From Pseudomonadota bacterium (lineage in GTDB: Bacteria > Pseudomonadota > Gammaproteobacteria > Steroidobacterales > Steroidobacteraceae): a stretch of DNA of 5,187 nt. Of this stretch, positions 1 through 4,685 are shown piece by piece (within the stretch, counting starts at the first letter, position 1; every line of letters starts with the position of its first letter). Made by a program: the position numbers and the translations under genes. The DNA is taken from positions 1 through 5,187 of the forward strand of contig JAKAFQ010000339.1 of the NCBI GenBank assembly GCA_021817875.1, read 5' to 3'. The notes under the pieces were generated by a model, which ran no database searches, had not been told where the DNA came from, and saw nothing but the letters and a program-made list of their open reading frames with translations.

Positions 1-1
1 C

Positions 2-175
2 GGAGACATCTTCATGAGCCTGATCCACACCGCCGAGCTCGCAGGCGTCGATGTGTTCGATTATCTGGTGGCGCTCTCGCGCCATGCGAGCGAGGCGGCC
101 GAGCGGCCCGGGCAGTGGATGCCGTGGAATTACCGGGAGAGGCTGGCGAGTCTCTCGCGAGGCCCGCCAGGTTAA
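2..175 (+). CDS. tnpC: IS66 family transposase TnpC, C-terminal end (5' part outside window)
   Basis: This is the last 57 codons of an IS66 transposase, the DDE recombinase that cuts and joins the element's ends. The frame is open from base 2 to a TAA at 173-175. What is visible is the family's C-terminal signature: GDIFMSLIHTAEL, then VDVFDYLVALSRHA, then GQWMPWNYR. That is the small conserved domain after the DDE core (DDE_Tnp_IS66_C type). The catalytic residues would lie upstream, outside the window, so whether the full gene is intact cannot be judged. The short tail after MPWNYR (about 13 residues) is within the usual range. The neighbour on the right is a TnpB gene on the opposite strand ending only 10 bases away. 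In a normal IS66 element tnpC follows tnpA and tnpB on the same strand, so this end and those genes do not form one ordinary element. Confidence 0.9.
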   Translation, partial: GDIFMSLIHTAELAGVDVFDYLVALSRHASEAAERPGQWMPWNYRERLASLSRGPPG

Positions 176-185
176 GCGATCAGGC

Positions 186-566
186 TCAAGGGGCCTCTCT
201 GCCAGGAGGATCGAACCCAATGCGACGCCACATCGGCGCCGCCTGAGCGCGCTGCGGGTCCCCGCCCCAGATCAGGGCGGTGAACTCGTGCGCTGCAAGG
301 CGCCGGCTCACCGCATCGGTTGCCGTCGGCCAGTACCGGAAACGGCCCGCCGACATGCGTTTTTGCGCCAGCCAAAACCCCTGGCCGTCGTAAACCAGGA
401 GTTTTATAGCTTTCGCCGAGCGCGAACGGAACACAAAGACCGTGCCTGACAGTGGGTCGGATAACAGTACGGCGCGGCATACCTGACTCAACCCGTCGAT
501 CCCCATGCGGAAATCCACCGGCTCGATCGCCACCAGCACCCGCATCTGCGGAGTGATCTGGATCAC
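186..566 (-). CDS. tnpB: IS66 family accessory protein TnpB
   Basis: IS66 Orf2/TnpB protein, needed with TnpA and TnpC for transposition of three-gene IS66 elements; its biochemical role is not established. The recognisable core is IQITPQMRVLVAIEPVDFR, GIDGLSQVCR, GTVFVFRSR, IKLLVYDGQGFWLAQKR, RFRYWP and the ending GGDPQRAQAAPMWRR. I chose the GTG at 566-564, which overlaps the TGA of the upstream gene (565-563) in a GTGA tetranucleotide, the usual sign of translational coupling. It gives 126 residues starting just before IQITPQM. An ATG at 593 would add nine unconserved residues. Where relatives have DFRKGIDGL this protein has a methionine (DFRMGIDGL). About ten residues after MWRRI look unlike the family and may come from a junction. 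The expected tnpC does not follow. Confidence 0.88.
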   Translation of the reverse strand: MIQITPQMRVLVAIEPVDFRMGIDGLSQVCRAVLLSDPLSGTVFVFRSRSAKAIKLLVYDGQGFWLAQKRMSAGRFRYWPTATDAVSRRLAAHEFTALIWGGDPQRAQAAPMWRRIGFDPPGREAP

Positions 567-985
567 GGCTGTGTTCCCCAGCCCTCGCGACACAACTCGA
601 GCACCATCTCCTTGGCAGCCCCAGCGGCCATCTCGAGTTCAAGATGCTGCCCGGCAGGCCCCGCAAGCCGCAGCCGGCACACCGTGCCGGCGGGCGGCAA
701 CGCCGGGATCAGATCGAGGAACTTCACTGCCGCTGCGCGGCGTCGCGGACCGTCCTCGGTCGCCGCTACGACCGCCGGCTCACCGCTGGCGCGCTTGAGC
801 TTGTTGTACTCCAGACCCAGTCCCCGTGCCGTCCGATACACTCCATGCCGCCGCGCCAGCCTCCCCGCGGCCGCCCACACCCACCCCGGCAGCGCCTTAC
901 CGCGACTGCCGCCCCGCCGATACTCATCCAGCCGCCGCCGGAGCCGGCTCAAATCCGCGGGCTGATCGCTCTCGGTTCTGCTCAT
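563..985 (-). CDS. tnpA: Probable TnpA-position protein of an IS66-type element
   Basis: A 140-residue protein encoded immediately before tnpB and overlapping its GTG start by four bases, which is the tnpA position of IS66 elements. It does not look like the common short HTH TnpA. It is rich in Arg and Ala, and its recognisable part is around residues 15-70, with segments RRLDEYRRGG, WVWAAAGRLARRHGVYRTARGLGL and EYNKLKR, which fit a helix-turn-helix-like DNA-binding region. The second half (FLDLIPALPPAGTVCRLRLAGPAGQHLELEM) resembles the beta-rich tail seen in TnpA-type proteins. I recall similar proteins upstream of tnpB in other proteobacterial IS66 elements but cannot verify this here. The ATG at 985 has a Shine-Dalgarno GGGAG six bases upstream. 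That site is partly buried in a predicted hairpin at 986-1025. The function is inferred from position. Confidence 0.72.
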   Translation of the reverse strand: MSRTESDQPADLSRLRRRLDEYRRGGSRGKALPGWVWAAAGRLARRHGVYRTARGLGLEYNKLKRASGEPAVVAATEDGPRRRAAAVKFLDLIPALPPAGTVCRLRLAGPAGQHLELEMAAGAAKEMVLELCREGWGTQP

Positions 986-1025
986 GCGTTGCTCCCGTCG
1001 CCCGGAATGGGCGTGCTCGCAACGC
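986..1025 (-). promoter_or_regulatory. Two-tier hairpin over the tnpA ribosome binding site
   Basis: Read on the minus strand, GCGTTGC (1025-1019) pairs perfectly with GCAACGC (992-986), directly in front of the ATG at 985. Inside it CGCCC (1013-1009) pairs with GGGCG (1003-999) around a five-base loop. The Shine-Dalgarno GGGAG (996-992) falls between the two stems and its last G is in the outer stem. The structure could hide the ribosome binding site. The pairing is seen in the sequence; the regulatory role is inferred. Confidence 0.5.
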
Positions 1026-1286
1026 TACCGACCTCCGCCGTTGCCGGTCACGCATCCTTGCCGGAAAGACACGATGGACACGTCCCGGGTTCCGCGTGCC
1101 TGAACGGTTGCCGTCCGGCATATCCCGGCCGAAACCGCCAAAACAAGCCGGAACCTTCGTTGCCATTTCCGGCGCCCTTCGAGTTGATGGTCGGGGTGAG
1201 GCGCTACACGCTGTTCCTGCGATCCCCATTCGGGTTCGCGTGAGATGATCTGGGAAGCCTCGCCACGCTGCCGAAACGCGCGACGG
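986..1286. other. Gene-free spacer between IS66 remnant and higA
   Basis: About 300 bases with no convincing gene; the open frames crossing it lack family motifs and ribosome binding sites. It holds the hairpin over the tnpA start (986-1025), a 7-bp inverted repeat GCCGGAA/TTCCGGC (1147-1153 and 1167-1173, 13-base spacer), and a possible end of the IS66 element at about 1200-1207. The stretch 1188-1199 repeats twelve bases of the 3' end of the tRNA-Pro gene (TGGTCGGGGTGA). No terminator with a T tract is visible after higA. Confidence 0.5.
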
Positions 1287-1667
1287 TCACGCCGCGATTC
1301 CGGGCGACCTCAGTGGCGGGATGAGCAGGTCCGCGGGAATATGAAACCGCTCCCGGAGCTTGCGCACCATCGTCATGCTCAGCTCGCGTTTGCCGGTCAA
1401 AACCTCGCTGACCCGGCTGGCCGTTCCCAAAAGAGGGATGAGGTCGCCACGCGAGAGTCCGTGCTGATCCATCAGATAGGTGAGAAGATCGGGCAGCGAC
1501 GGCACGCGCCGCGGCCATCGAGAACGCTCATAAGTTTCTGCCAGGCACGCCTGAGCCACCATGCGGGCCTGGTCCGCCGGATCTTTCGAGTCCATCAGCT
1601 TCGCGATCAGTGCCTTGGCCTGAGCGTGATCCGCGTCGTTTTGAATGACGATCAATGTGGTCTTCAT
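1287..1667 (-). CDS. higA: HigA-type antitoxin, helix-turn-helix transcriptional regulator
   Basis: Antitoxin of a type II toxin-antitoxin pair. It should bind and neutralise the HigB toxin encoded just upstream and, as a DNA-binding protein, repress its own operon. The 126-residue protein has the two parts usual for the larger HigA class (COG5499 type). The N-terminal helical region (about 1-55) includes the conserved AETYERSRWP segment. The helix-turn-helix of the Xre/Cro type (about 60-115) shows LTYLMDQHGLSRGDLIPLLG, then SRVSEVLTGKRELSM and VRKLRERFHIPADLLI. The ATG at 1667-1665 overlaps the toxin's TAA by one base (TAATG), so translation is probably coupled. The length is normal and no damage is visible. 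Likely DNA targets are the two palindromes at 2001-2037. The identity as a HigA-like antitoxin is strong; toxin specificity is inferred from pairing. Confidence 0.93.
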   Translation of the reverse strand: MKTTLIVIQNDADHAQAKALIAKLMDSKDPADQARMVAQACLAETYERSRWPRRVPSLPDLLTYLMDQHGLSRGDLIPLLGTASRVSEVLTGKRELSMTMVRKLRERFHIPADLLIPPLRSPGIAA

Positions 1668-1978
1668 TACACGCTCTCCGCATCAATCTTGTCGTAGTCC
1701 TCATGCGATCCAAAAAACCGGATCATCAGCACGCCGTGGGCGTACTGCACGATGGCAATCAGCCGATAGTCGTTCCCTTTGATGTCGAACACCGCCCGGC
1801 TGCCCTTCAGAATGCTTGCCTTCGGGTGAGCCTTCTTCACGTCCTCCGGCCTTTTCCATTGCGCCTTCTCTACGATGGCCCTCCAGGCATCGTACTGCGC
1901 CCGCGCCGCCTTTATCCCACGGTGGCCGGCCCGCGCCGCGAAATAGCGTTCCACGACGTCGGTACCGATGACGATCAT
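1667..1978 (-). CDS. higB: HigB-type toxin, RelE-fold mRNA interferase
   Basis: Toxin of the higBA pair. Proteins of this family (HigB_toxin, RelE-like fold) cut mRNA, in well-studied cases on the ribosome, and stop growth when the antitoxin is lost. The 103-residue protein matches the family in length and in its main motifs: W41 followed by the KRPEDVKKAHPKASIL segment, VFDIKGNDYRLI at 63-74, the strand HGVLMIRFFG at 81-90, and SHEDYDKI at 91-98 near the C-terminus. As is typical for hig and unlike most toxin-antitoxin operons, the toxin comes first. The ATG at 1978-1976 matches the family N-terminus (MIVI...). It has no Shine-Dalgarno and sits only eight bases after a perfect TATAAT, so the mRNA is probably leaderless or nearly so. 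The reading frame is intact. Confidence 0.93.
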   Translation of the reverse strand: MIVIGTDVVERYFAARAGHRGIKAARAQYDAWRAIVEKAQWKRPEDVKKAHPKASILKGSRAVFDIKGNDYRLIAIVQYAHGVLMIRFFGSHEDYDKIDAESV

Positions 1979-1986
1979 GGACCGCG

Positions 1987-2016
1987 ATTATATCCAAGAG
2001 TTCCATAAAATGGAAA
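1987..2016 (-). promoter_or_regulatory. higBA promoter
   Basis: On the minus strand there is a perfect -10 box TATAAT at 1992-1987. A -35-like TTTCCA lies at 2016-2011 with an 18-base spacer. The start point would fall at about 1978-1981, that is, at or within a few bases of the higB ATG (1978). The -35 element lies inside the first palindromic operator, so a bound antitoxin would block RNA polymerase. Confidence 0.72.
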
Positions 2017-2037
2017 TGTAGATTCCATTTTATGGAA
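2001..2037. promoter_or_regulatory. Paired palindromic operators of higBA
   Basis: Two 15-base sites, TTCCATAAAATGGAA (2001-2015) and TTCCATTTTATGGAA (2023-2037), are separated by seven bases (ATGTAGA). Each has perfect 6-base arms TTCCAT/ATGGAA around three bases, and the second is the exact reverse complement of the first. The centre-to-centre distance is 22 bases, about two helical turns, so two HigA dimers or HigBA complexes could bind one face of the DNA. The nearer site overlaps the -35 region. The palindromes are seen directly; binding by HigA is inferred from position and from how known hig operons are regulated. Confidence 0.85.
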
Positions 2038-2245
2038 AGCCGGGTGCAATCTCCGTCGACCTGCGCGGGCGACGACTCTGCTTCAGCAGCACTCCAGAGC
2101 GCTCAGCCGCCTTTAGTGGATACTGGAAATTTCGAGGCGGCGATTTGTGCTGTTCCTGCGAACGCGTCCCACCGGGTACTGCCTGGAGGCCAGAGCGGCA
2201 GGCTGATAGATGAACGCGCAGTTTACCGACGGAGGTATCTGCGCG

Positions 2246-2650
2246 ATGGGTACGAAAGCGATTTTCTCTCGATCCCCGTGTGGGAGGGCTCGAAGGCAGC
2301 CGGCGCGGCAGCGCAAACGCAGCGCTGCGGAGCGCGCGCGACTGCTGGAGCTGTATGGCCGCAGTGGTCTGAGCCAGCGCCGGTTCTGCGAGCGCCATGA
2401 GCTGGCGCTGTCCACGTTGACCTATTGGCTGCGGCAAGCCCGACGCCGTGGAACGAGCACGGTGGCGCCGGCGATCGTGGAGCTGCCCAGTGGGCTTGGC
2501 GGGCAGATGCCCGTCGGGGCGGCGCCGAGCGATGCGCGCGACACGGTGAGTATCCGCTTGCCGAGCGGGCTCGAGGTGCGCGCCGGCTCGGGCGCGGACG
2601 TGCGCTGGGTGGGGTCGCTGCTGAAGGAGCTGCACGCATGTTTTGGCTGA
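2246..2650 (+). CDS. tnpA: IS66 family accessory protein TnpA (HTH)
   Basis: First gene of an IS66 element, a small helix-turn-helix protein thought to help TnpC act on the element's ends. The 134-residue product has a basic N-terminus, then the typical block KRSAAERARLLELYGRSGLSQRRFCERHEL and ALSTLTYWLRQARRRG (about residues 24-70). A beta-type tail follows: DTVSIRLPSGLEVRAG and a terminal LKELHACFG. I chose the ATG at 2246 because GGAGG (2231-2235) lies ten bases upstream; an in-frame ATG at 2210 has no ribosome binding site. The stop (2648-2650) overlaps the start of tnpB (2638) by 13 bases, as is normal in IS66. The gene looks intact, but the element is not, since tnpB is shifted and fused and tnpC is absent. 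It differs clearly from the minus-strand tnpA at 563-985, so two distinct IS66 types are present. Confidence 0.88.
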   Translation: MGTKAIFSRSPCGRARRQPARQRKRSAAERARLLELYGRSGLSQRRFCERHELALSTLTYWLRQARRRGTSTVAPAIVELPSGLGGQMPVGAAPSDARDTVSIRLPSGLEVRAGSGADVRWVGSLLKELHACFG

Positions 2651-2890
2651 GCGAGCAGACGCGAGTTTTCCTGCGCACTGGGGTGACGGATGGGCGGCTC
2701 GGGATTGATGCCCTGCCGCGGCCTGGTGAGCAAGGCGATGCGCCTTGACCTGCTGACCGGAGCGCTGATTGTGTTCTGCAATGGCCGACGCAACCGCGTG
2801 CGCTGCCTGCTCTGGGATGGGAGCGGGTTTTGGCTCGCGACCAAGCGGGTGGAACGGGCGACATTCGCCTGGCCGCGGGACGAGGCGCAG
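2638..2890 (+). pseudogene. tnpB: IS66 TnpB, frameshifted and missing its C-terminus
   Basis: The ATG at 2638 starts a TnpB with the family opening MFWLSEQTRVFLRTG and the segment GRLGIDAL. The frame then goes wrong and would stop at 2746-2748. The expected continuation, RGLVSKAM, TGALIVFCNGRRNRVRCLLWDG, SGFWLATKRVERATFAWPR, is in the next frame from 2717 onward. One extra C at about 2716-2717 (in CTGCCGCGG) explains the break: removing it restores DALRGLVSKAM. After WPR (2870-2878) the IS66 similarity ends and the same open frame continues as the C-terminal half of an IS3 OrfA. So this gene carries a one-base insertion and has lost its last part by recombination. Unless the extra base is a sequencing error, no working TnpB is made. 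Confidence 0.85.
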
Positions 2891-3142
2891 CGCAGTGCCT
2901 GGTGCCGCGAGAAAGGGGTTTCCCCCTCGGACCTGGCGCAATGGCGGGAGAGCGCGATGGCGGCGCTGGCGCAGCCCGAGGAAGCGCGGGCGACGGCGCA
3001 GGAGACGCGCGCGGATCGTCGGCGGATCAAGGAGCTGGAGAAGGATTTACGACGCAAGGAGAAGGCGCTAGCGGAGACCACGGCGCTGCTGGTGCTGAGA
3101 AAAAAACTGCAGGCGATCTTCCAAGAGAGCGGGGACGAATGA
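2891..3142 (+). pseudogene. IS3 family OrfA, C-terminal half, fused in frame to IS66 TnpB
   Basis: From about codon 2891 the frame reads AWCREKGVSPSDLAQWRESA, then a charged coiled coil RRIKELEKDLRRKEKALAE and the ending TALLVLRKKLQAIF, with a TGA at 3140-3142. This is the second half of OrfA of IS3-family elements: the end of the DNA-binding region and the leucine-zipper-like helix used for dimerisation. The N-terminal helix-turn-helix half is missing, replaced by IS66 TnpB. The IS3 frameshift site survives: seven A residues at 3100-3106 in the phase A AAA AAA, and a -1 slip there enters the orfB frame with no stop in between. The unbroken frame through the junction runs from 2690. Production of a stable chimeric protein is unproven, as no ribosome binding site precedes it apart from that of frameshifted tnpB. 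Confidence 0.8.
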
Positions 3143-3201
3143 CTTCCCTGGAAGATCGCCAAAGTATTGCGAAGCGCGGCCAGACGTCGACCGTCGTGTA
3201 G
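3139..3201 (+). pseudogene. IS3 family OrfB, N-terminal stub
   Basis: An ATG at 3139-3141 overlaps the OrfA stop (ATGA) and begins MTSLEDRQ, the usual opening of OrfB (the catalytic integrase-like subunit) in this IS3 group. After about residue 8 the family sequence is lost; the frame ends at a TAG (3199-3201) after 20 codons. All DDE catalytic residues are absent. The breakpoint is around 3162-3166. Confidence 0.65.
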
Positions 3202-3399
3202 CGTGCTCTGGAGTTCCGGTGGGTAAGCAGCTGTCACATGGATTGCGGTGGAAAGGACTTTGCTCCCGTTGGTTCGCCAGAGTCAGAGTCACTCTGGGGA
3301 AACCAATCAGGCTCGGCTGCGAAGTGAGTCCCCAGCGAGTCCCCGCAAGGCGGACGTGACCCTGGGGATTCAGATTATGAACGTAAGCTTTTGATTTAT
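3202..3399. other. Non-coding stretch between IS mosaic and tRNA-Pro
   Basis: No gene is visible. There is a perfect 7-bp stem CCAGAGT/ACTCTGG (3277-3283 and 3291-3297) with a 7-base loop. TCCCCAG (3329-3335) is inverted as CTGGGGA at 3294-3300 and again at 3362-3368. An imperfect tandem pair GAGTCCCC occurs at 3326-3333 and 3337-3344, and a short hairpin CCGC-AAG-GCGG lies inside at 3343-3353. None is followed by a T tract on either strand. The stretch directly follows the 3' end of the tRNA on its own strand, a common insertion point for integrative elements. Confidence 0.5.
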
Positions 3400-3476
<77 letters not shown>

Positions 3477-3530
3477 AGATGGCCGGACCCGCGGACCCGG
3501 GCCGGTGGCGGCGTGCGGGACGGGCCGCGC

Positions 3531-3559
3531 AGTGTACTGGAGCGCCCCGGGGGCTTCAA
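3531..3559 (-). promoter_or_regulatory. Promoter of tRNA-Pro
   Basis: On the minus strand, TTGAAG (3559-3554) and TACACT (3536-3531) are separated by exactly 17 bases. The start would be near 3524, leaving about 48 bases of 5' leader before the mature tRNA. The bases after the -10 box (GCGCGGCCC) are very GC-rich, a discriminator type common at stable-RNA promoters under stringent control. Confidence 0.68.
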
Positions 3560-3591
3560 TGCCGGTGAGCGCCCTGGACGGCAACGGGCCT

Positions 3592-4554
3592 CTAGGTGGT
3601 GTGATCCACCGCAAAACGGGCCAGGGCCGCGAGACCATTCTTGTACGGAGTCTCGGGCAGGGCGTCGAGGCAATCGAGGGCCCGGCTGCTCGATTCCCGG
3701 GCGAGGCGTGCCGCGTAGTCGAGGCCGCCGGTCGACTCGATGGCGGTGATGATCGGCTCGAGCTGGGCGCTGCCATGCTCGATGGCGCCGCGGATGGCGG
3801 CACGCTGCGCCTCATTCCCATGCCGCAGGGCATGGATCAGCGGCAGGGTCGGCTTGCCTTCGGCCAGGTCATCCCCGAGGTTCTTGCCCCGCTCGGCCGG
3901 GTTCGACCGGTAGTCGAGGACGTCGTCCACCAGCTGGTAGGCGGTGCCGAGGTGCCGTCCATAGGCGGCGAGTGCCGTCCGCAACGGCGGTGGCCCGCCG
4001 GCGAGCACCGCGGCCACCTCGGCGCCGGCTTCGAACAGCTTGGCCGTCTTGCGGTAGATGACCTCGAGGTAGCGTCGCTCGGTGGTGTCCGGGTCGTGGG
4101 CGTTCATCAGCTGCATGACCTCGCCCTCTGCGATCACATTGGTCGCCGAGGCCATGATCTCCATGACCGGCTGTGAGGCGAGCGAGGCCATCATCTGGAA
4201 CGCGCGCGAGTACACGAAGTCCCCGACCAGGACGCTCGCCTGGTTGCCGAAGACCTCATTGGCGGTGTAGCGGCCGCGCCGCAGCGATGAGCCATCGACC
4301 ACGTCGTCGTGCAGCAGCGTGGCCGTGTGGATGAACTCGATGAAGGCGGCCGCCTCGATGTGCGTCGGCAGGTGCCCGCATGCCCGGCCGGCCAGCACCA
4401 CCAGCAGCGGGCGCAGCCGCTTGCCACCCCCGGCGATGATGTGATCGGCGACCTGGTCCACCAGAGGGACGACGCTCTTCAGGCGCTGGCGGATGACCTC
4501 GTCGACGGCAACGAGATCCGCAGCGACGAGCGCACGTATTTCTTCCAGAGTCAT
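3592..4554 (-). CDS. ispB: Octaprenyl-diphosphate synthase (long-chain trans-polyprenyl synthase)
   Basis: This cytosolic enzyme extends farnesyl diphosphate with isopentenyl units to a long all-trans chain, the side chain of ubiquinone or menaquinone. The 320-residue protein has the full family pattern: GGGKRLRP at 42-49 (diphosphate binding), the first Asp-rich motif LLHDDVVD with DDVVD at 83-87, EGEVMQL at 143-149, YRKTAKLF at 167-174, the second Asp-rich motif DDVLD at 210-214, and GKNLGDDLAEGKPTLPLI just after it. Both DDxxD motifs, which hold Mg2+, are intact. The small residue (Ala) five places before the first motif fits a long-chain product. I chose the ATG at 4554, where the family-like MTLEEIRALV begins; a GTG at 4602 would add 16 residues of low-complexity type. 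Neither start has a clear ribosome binding site. Chain length (C40) is inferred. Confidence 0.94.
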   Translation of the reverse strand: MTLEEIRALVAADLVAVDEVIRQRLKSVVPLVDQVADHIIAGGGKRLRPLLVVLAGRACGHLPTHIEAAAFIEFIHTATLLHDDVVDGSSLRRGRYTANEVFGNQASVLVGDFVYSRAFQMMASLASQPVMEIMASATNVIAEGEVMQLMNAHDPDTTERRYLEVIYRKTAKLFEAGAEVAAVLAGGPPPLRTALAAYGRHLGTAYQLVDDVLDYRSNPAERGKNLGDDLAEGKPTLPLIHALRHGNEAQRAAIRGAIEHGSAQLEPIITAIESTGGLDYAARLARESSSRALDCLDALPETPYKNGLAALARFAVDHTT

Positions 4555-4685
4555 GGAAGAGGGGGGCCGGGTGACGGGGGATTGACGGGGTGCCGCGAGC
4601 ACGTGGGGGGCTTCAGAGGTTTCTCGCTCCAGCCGTGCATCGTAGCCGACCGGACCGTGCGCCGCACGCTTTAATGTCGCGGCGT

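Larger units (their letters stand above)
186..1207 (-). mobile_element. Remnant of an IS66-type element (tnpA-tnpB, lacking tnpC)
   Basis: The two overlapping genes at 185-985 on the minus strand are the left half of a three-gene IS66-family element. On the right, the outer end may lie near 1207, where the minus strand begins GTAGCGCC. IS66 ends usually begin GTAA, so this is only a weak candidate. On the left, the element is interrupted somewhere around 175-219, before the missing tnpC, and runs straight into a plus-strand tnpC end. Without tnpC the element cannot move by itself. The outer limits are approximate. Confidence 0.5.
2246..3165 (+). mobile_element. Mosaic insertion-sequence remnant (IS66 tnpA-tnpB' :: IS3 'orfA-orfB')
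   Basis: Pieces of two insertion-sequence families lie on the same strand in one block. IS66 tnpA and the first two thirds of tnpB join at about 2879-2899 to IS3 orfA, which is then cut a few codons into orfB. No tnpC, no complete orfB and no convincing terminal repeats are visible, so the block cannot move by itself. The limits given are those of recognisable coding sequence. Confidence 0.7.

Noticed and set aside
1210..1222. 13-base direct repeat GCTGTTCCTGCGA also found at 2149-2161, flanking higBA
   Set aside because: One shared 13-mer is not surprising in 5 kb of GC-biased sequence, and the flanks show no further similarity or terminal-repeat character, so I do not treat it as a target-site duplication or composite transposon.
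644..1248. Plus-strand open frames of 140-200 codons across 644-1248
   Set aside because: They are antisense to the minus-strand tnpA or run into the gene-free spacer, with no recognisable domain or upstream ribosome binding site.
2030..2941. Long minus-strand open frame of about 300 codons across the IS66/IS3 mosaic
   Set aside because: It is the antisense shadow of the plus-strand tnpA and tnpB frames; its composition is typical of GC-rich antisense frames, with no motif or ribosome binding site.
2422..3237. Second long minus-strand open frame over the same region (271 codons)
   Set aside because: It covers sense-strand genes with clear family motifs and is rich in Ser/Arg/Ala as expected of a shadow frame.
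3329..3368. TCCCCAG ... CTGGGGA inverted repeat as a terminator for tRNA-Pro
   Set aside because: The stem is short and interrupted, and neither strand has a T tract after it, so I do not call an intrinsic terminator.
3505..4176. Plus-strand open frame of 223 codons opposite ispB
   Set aside because: Antisense shadow of ispB, whose minus-strand frame has both Asp-rich catalytic motifs.
4639..4680. Possible ispB promoter on the minus strand (TACGAT at about 4644-4639)
   Set aside because: No acceptable -35 box is found 16-18 bases upstream, so support is too weak to list.
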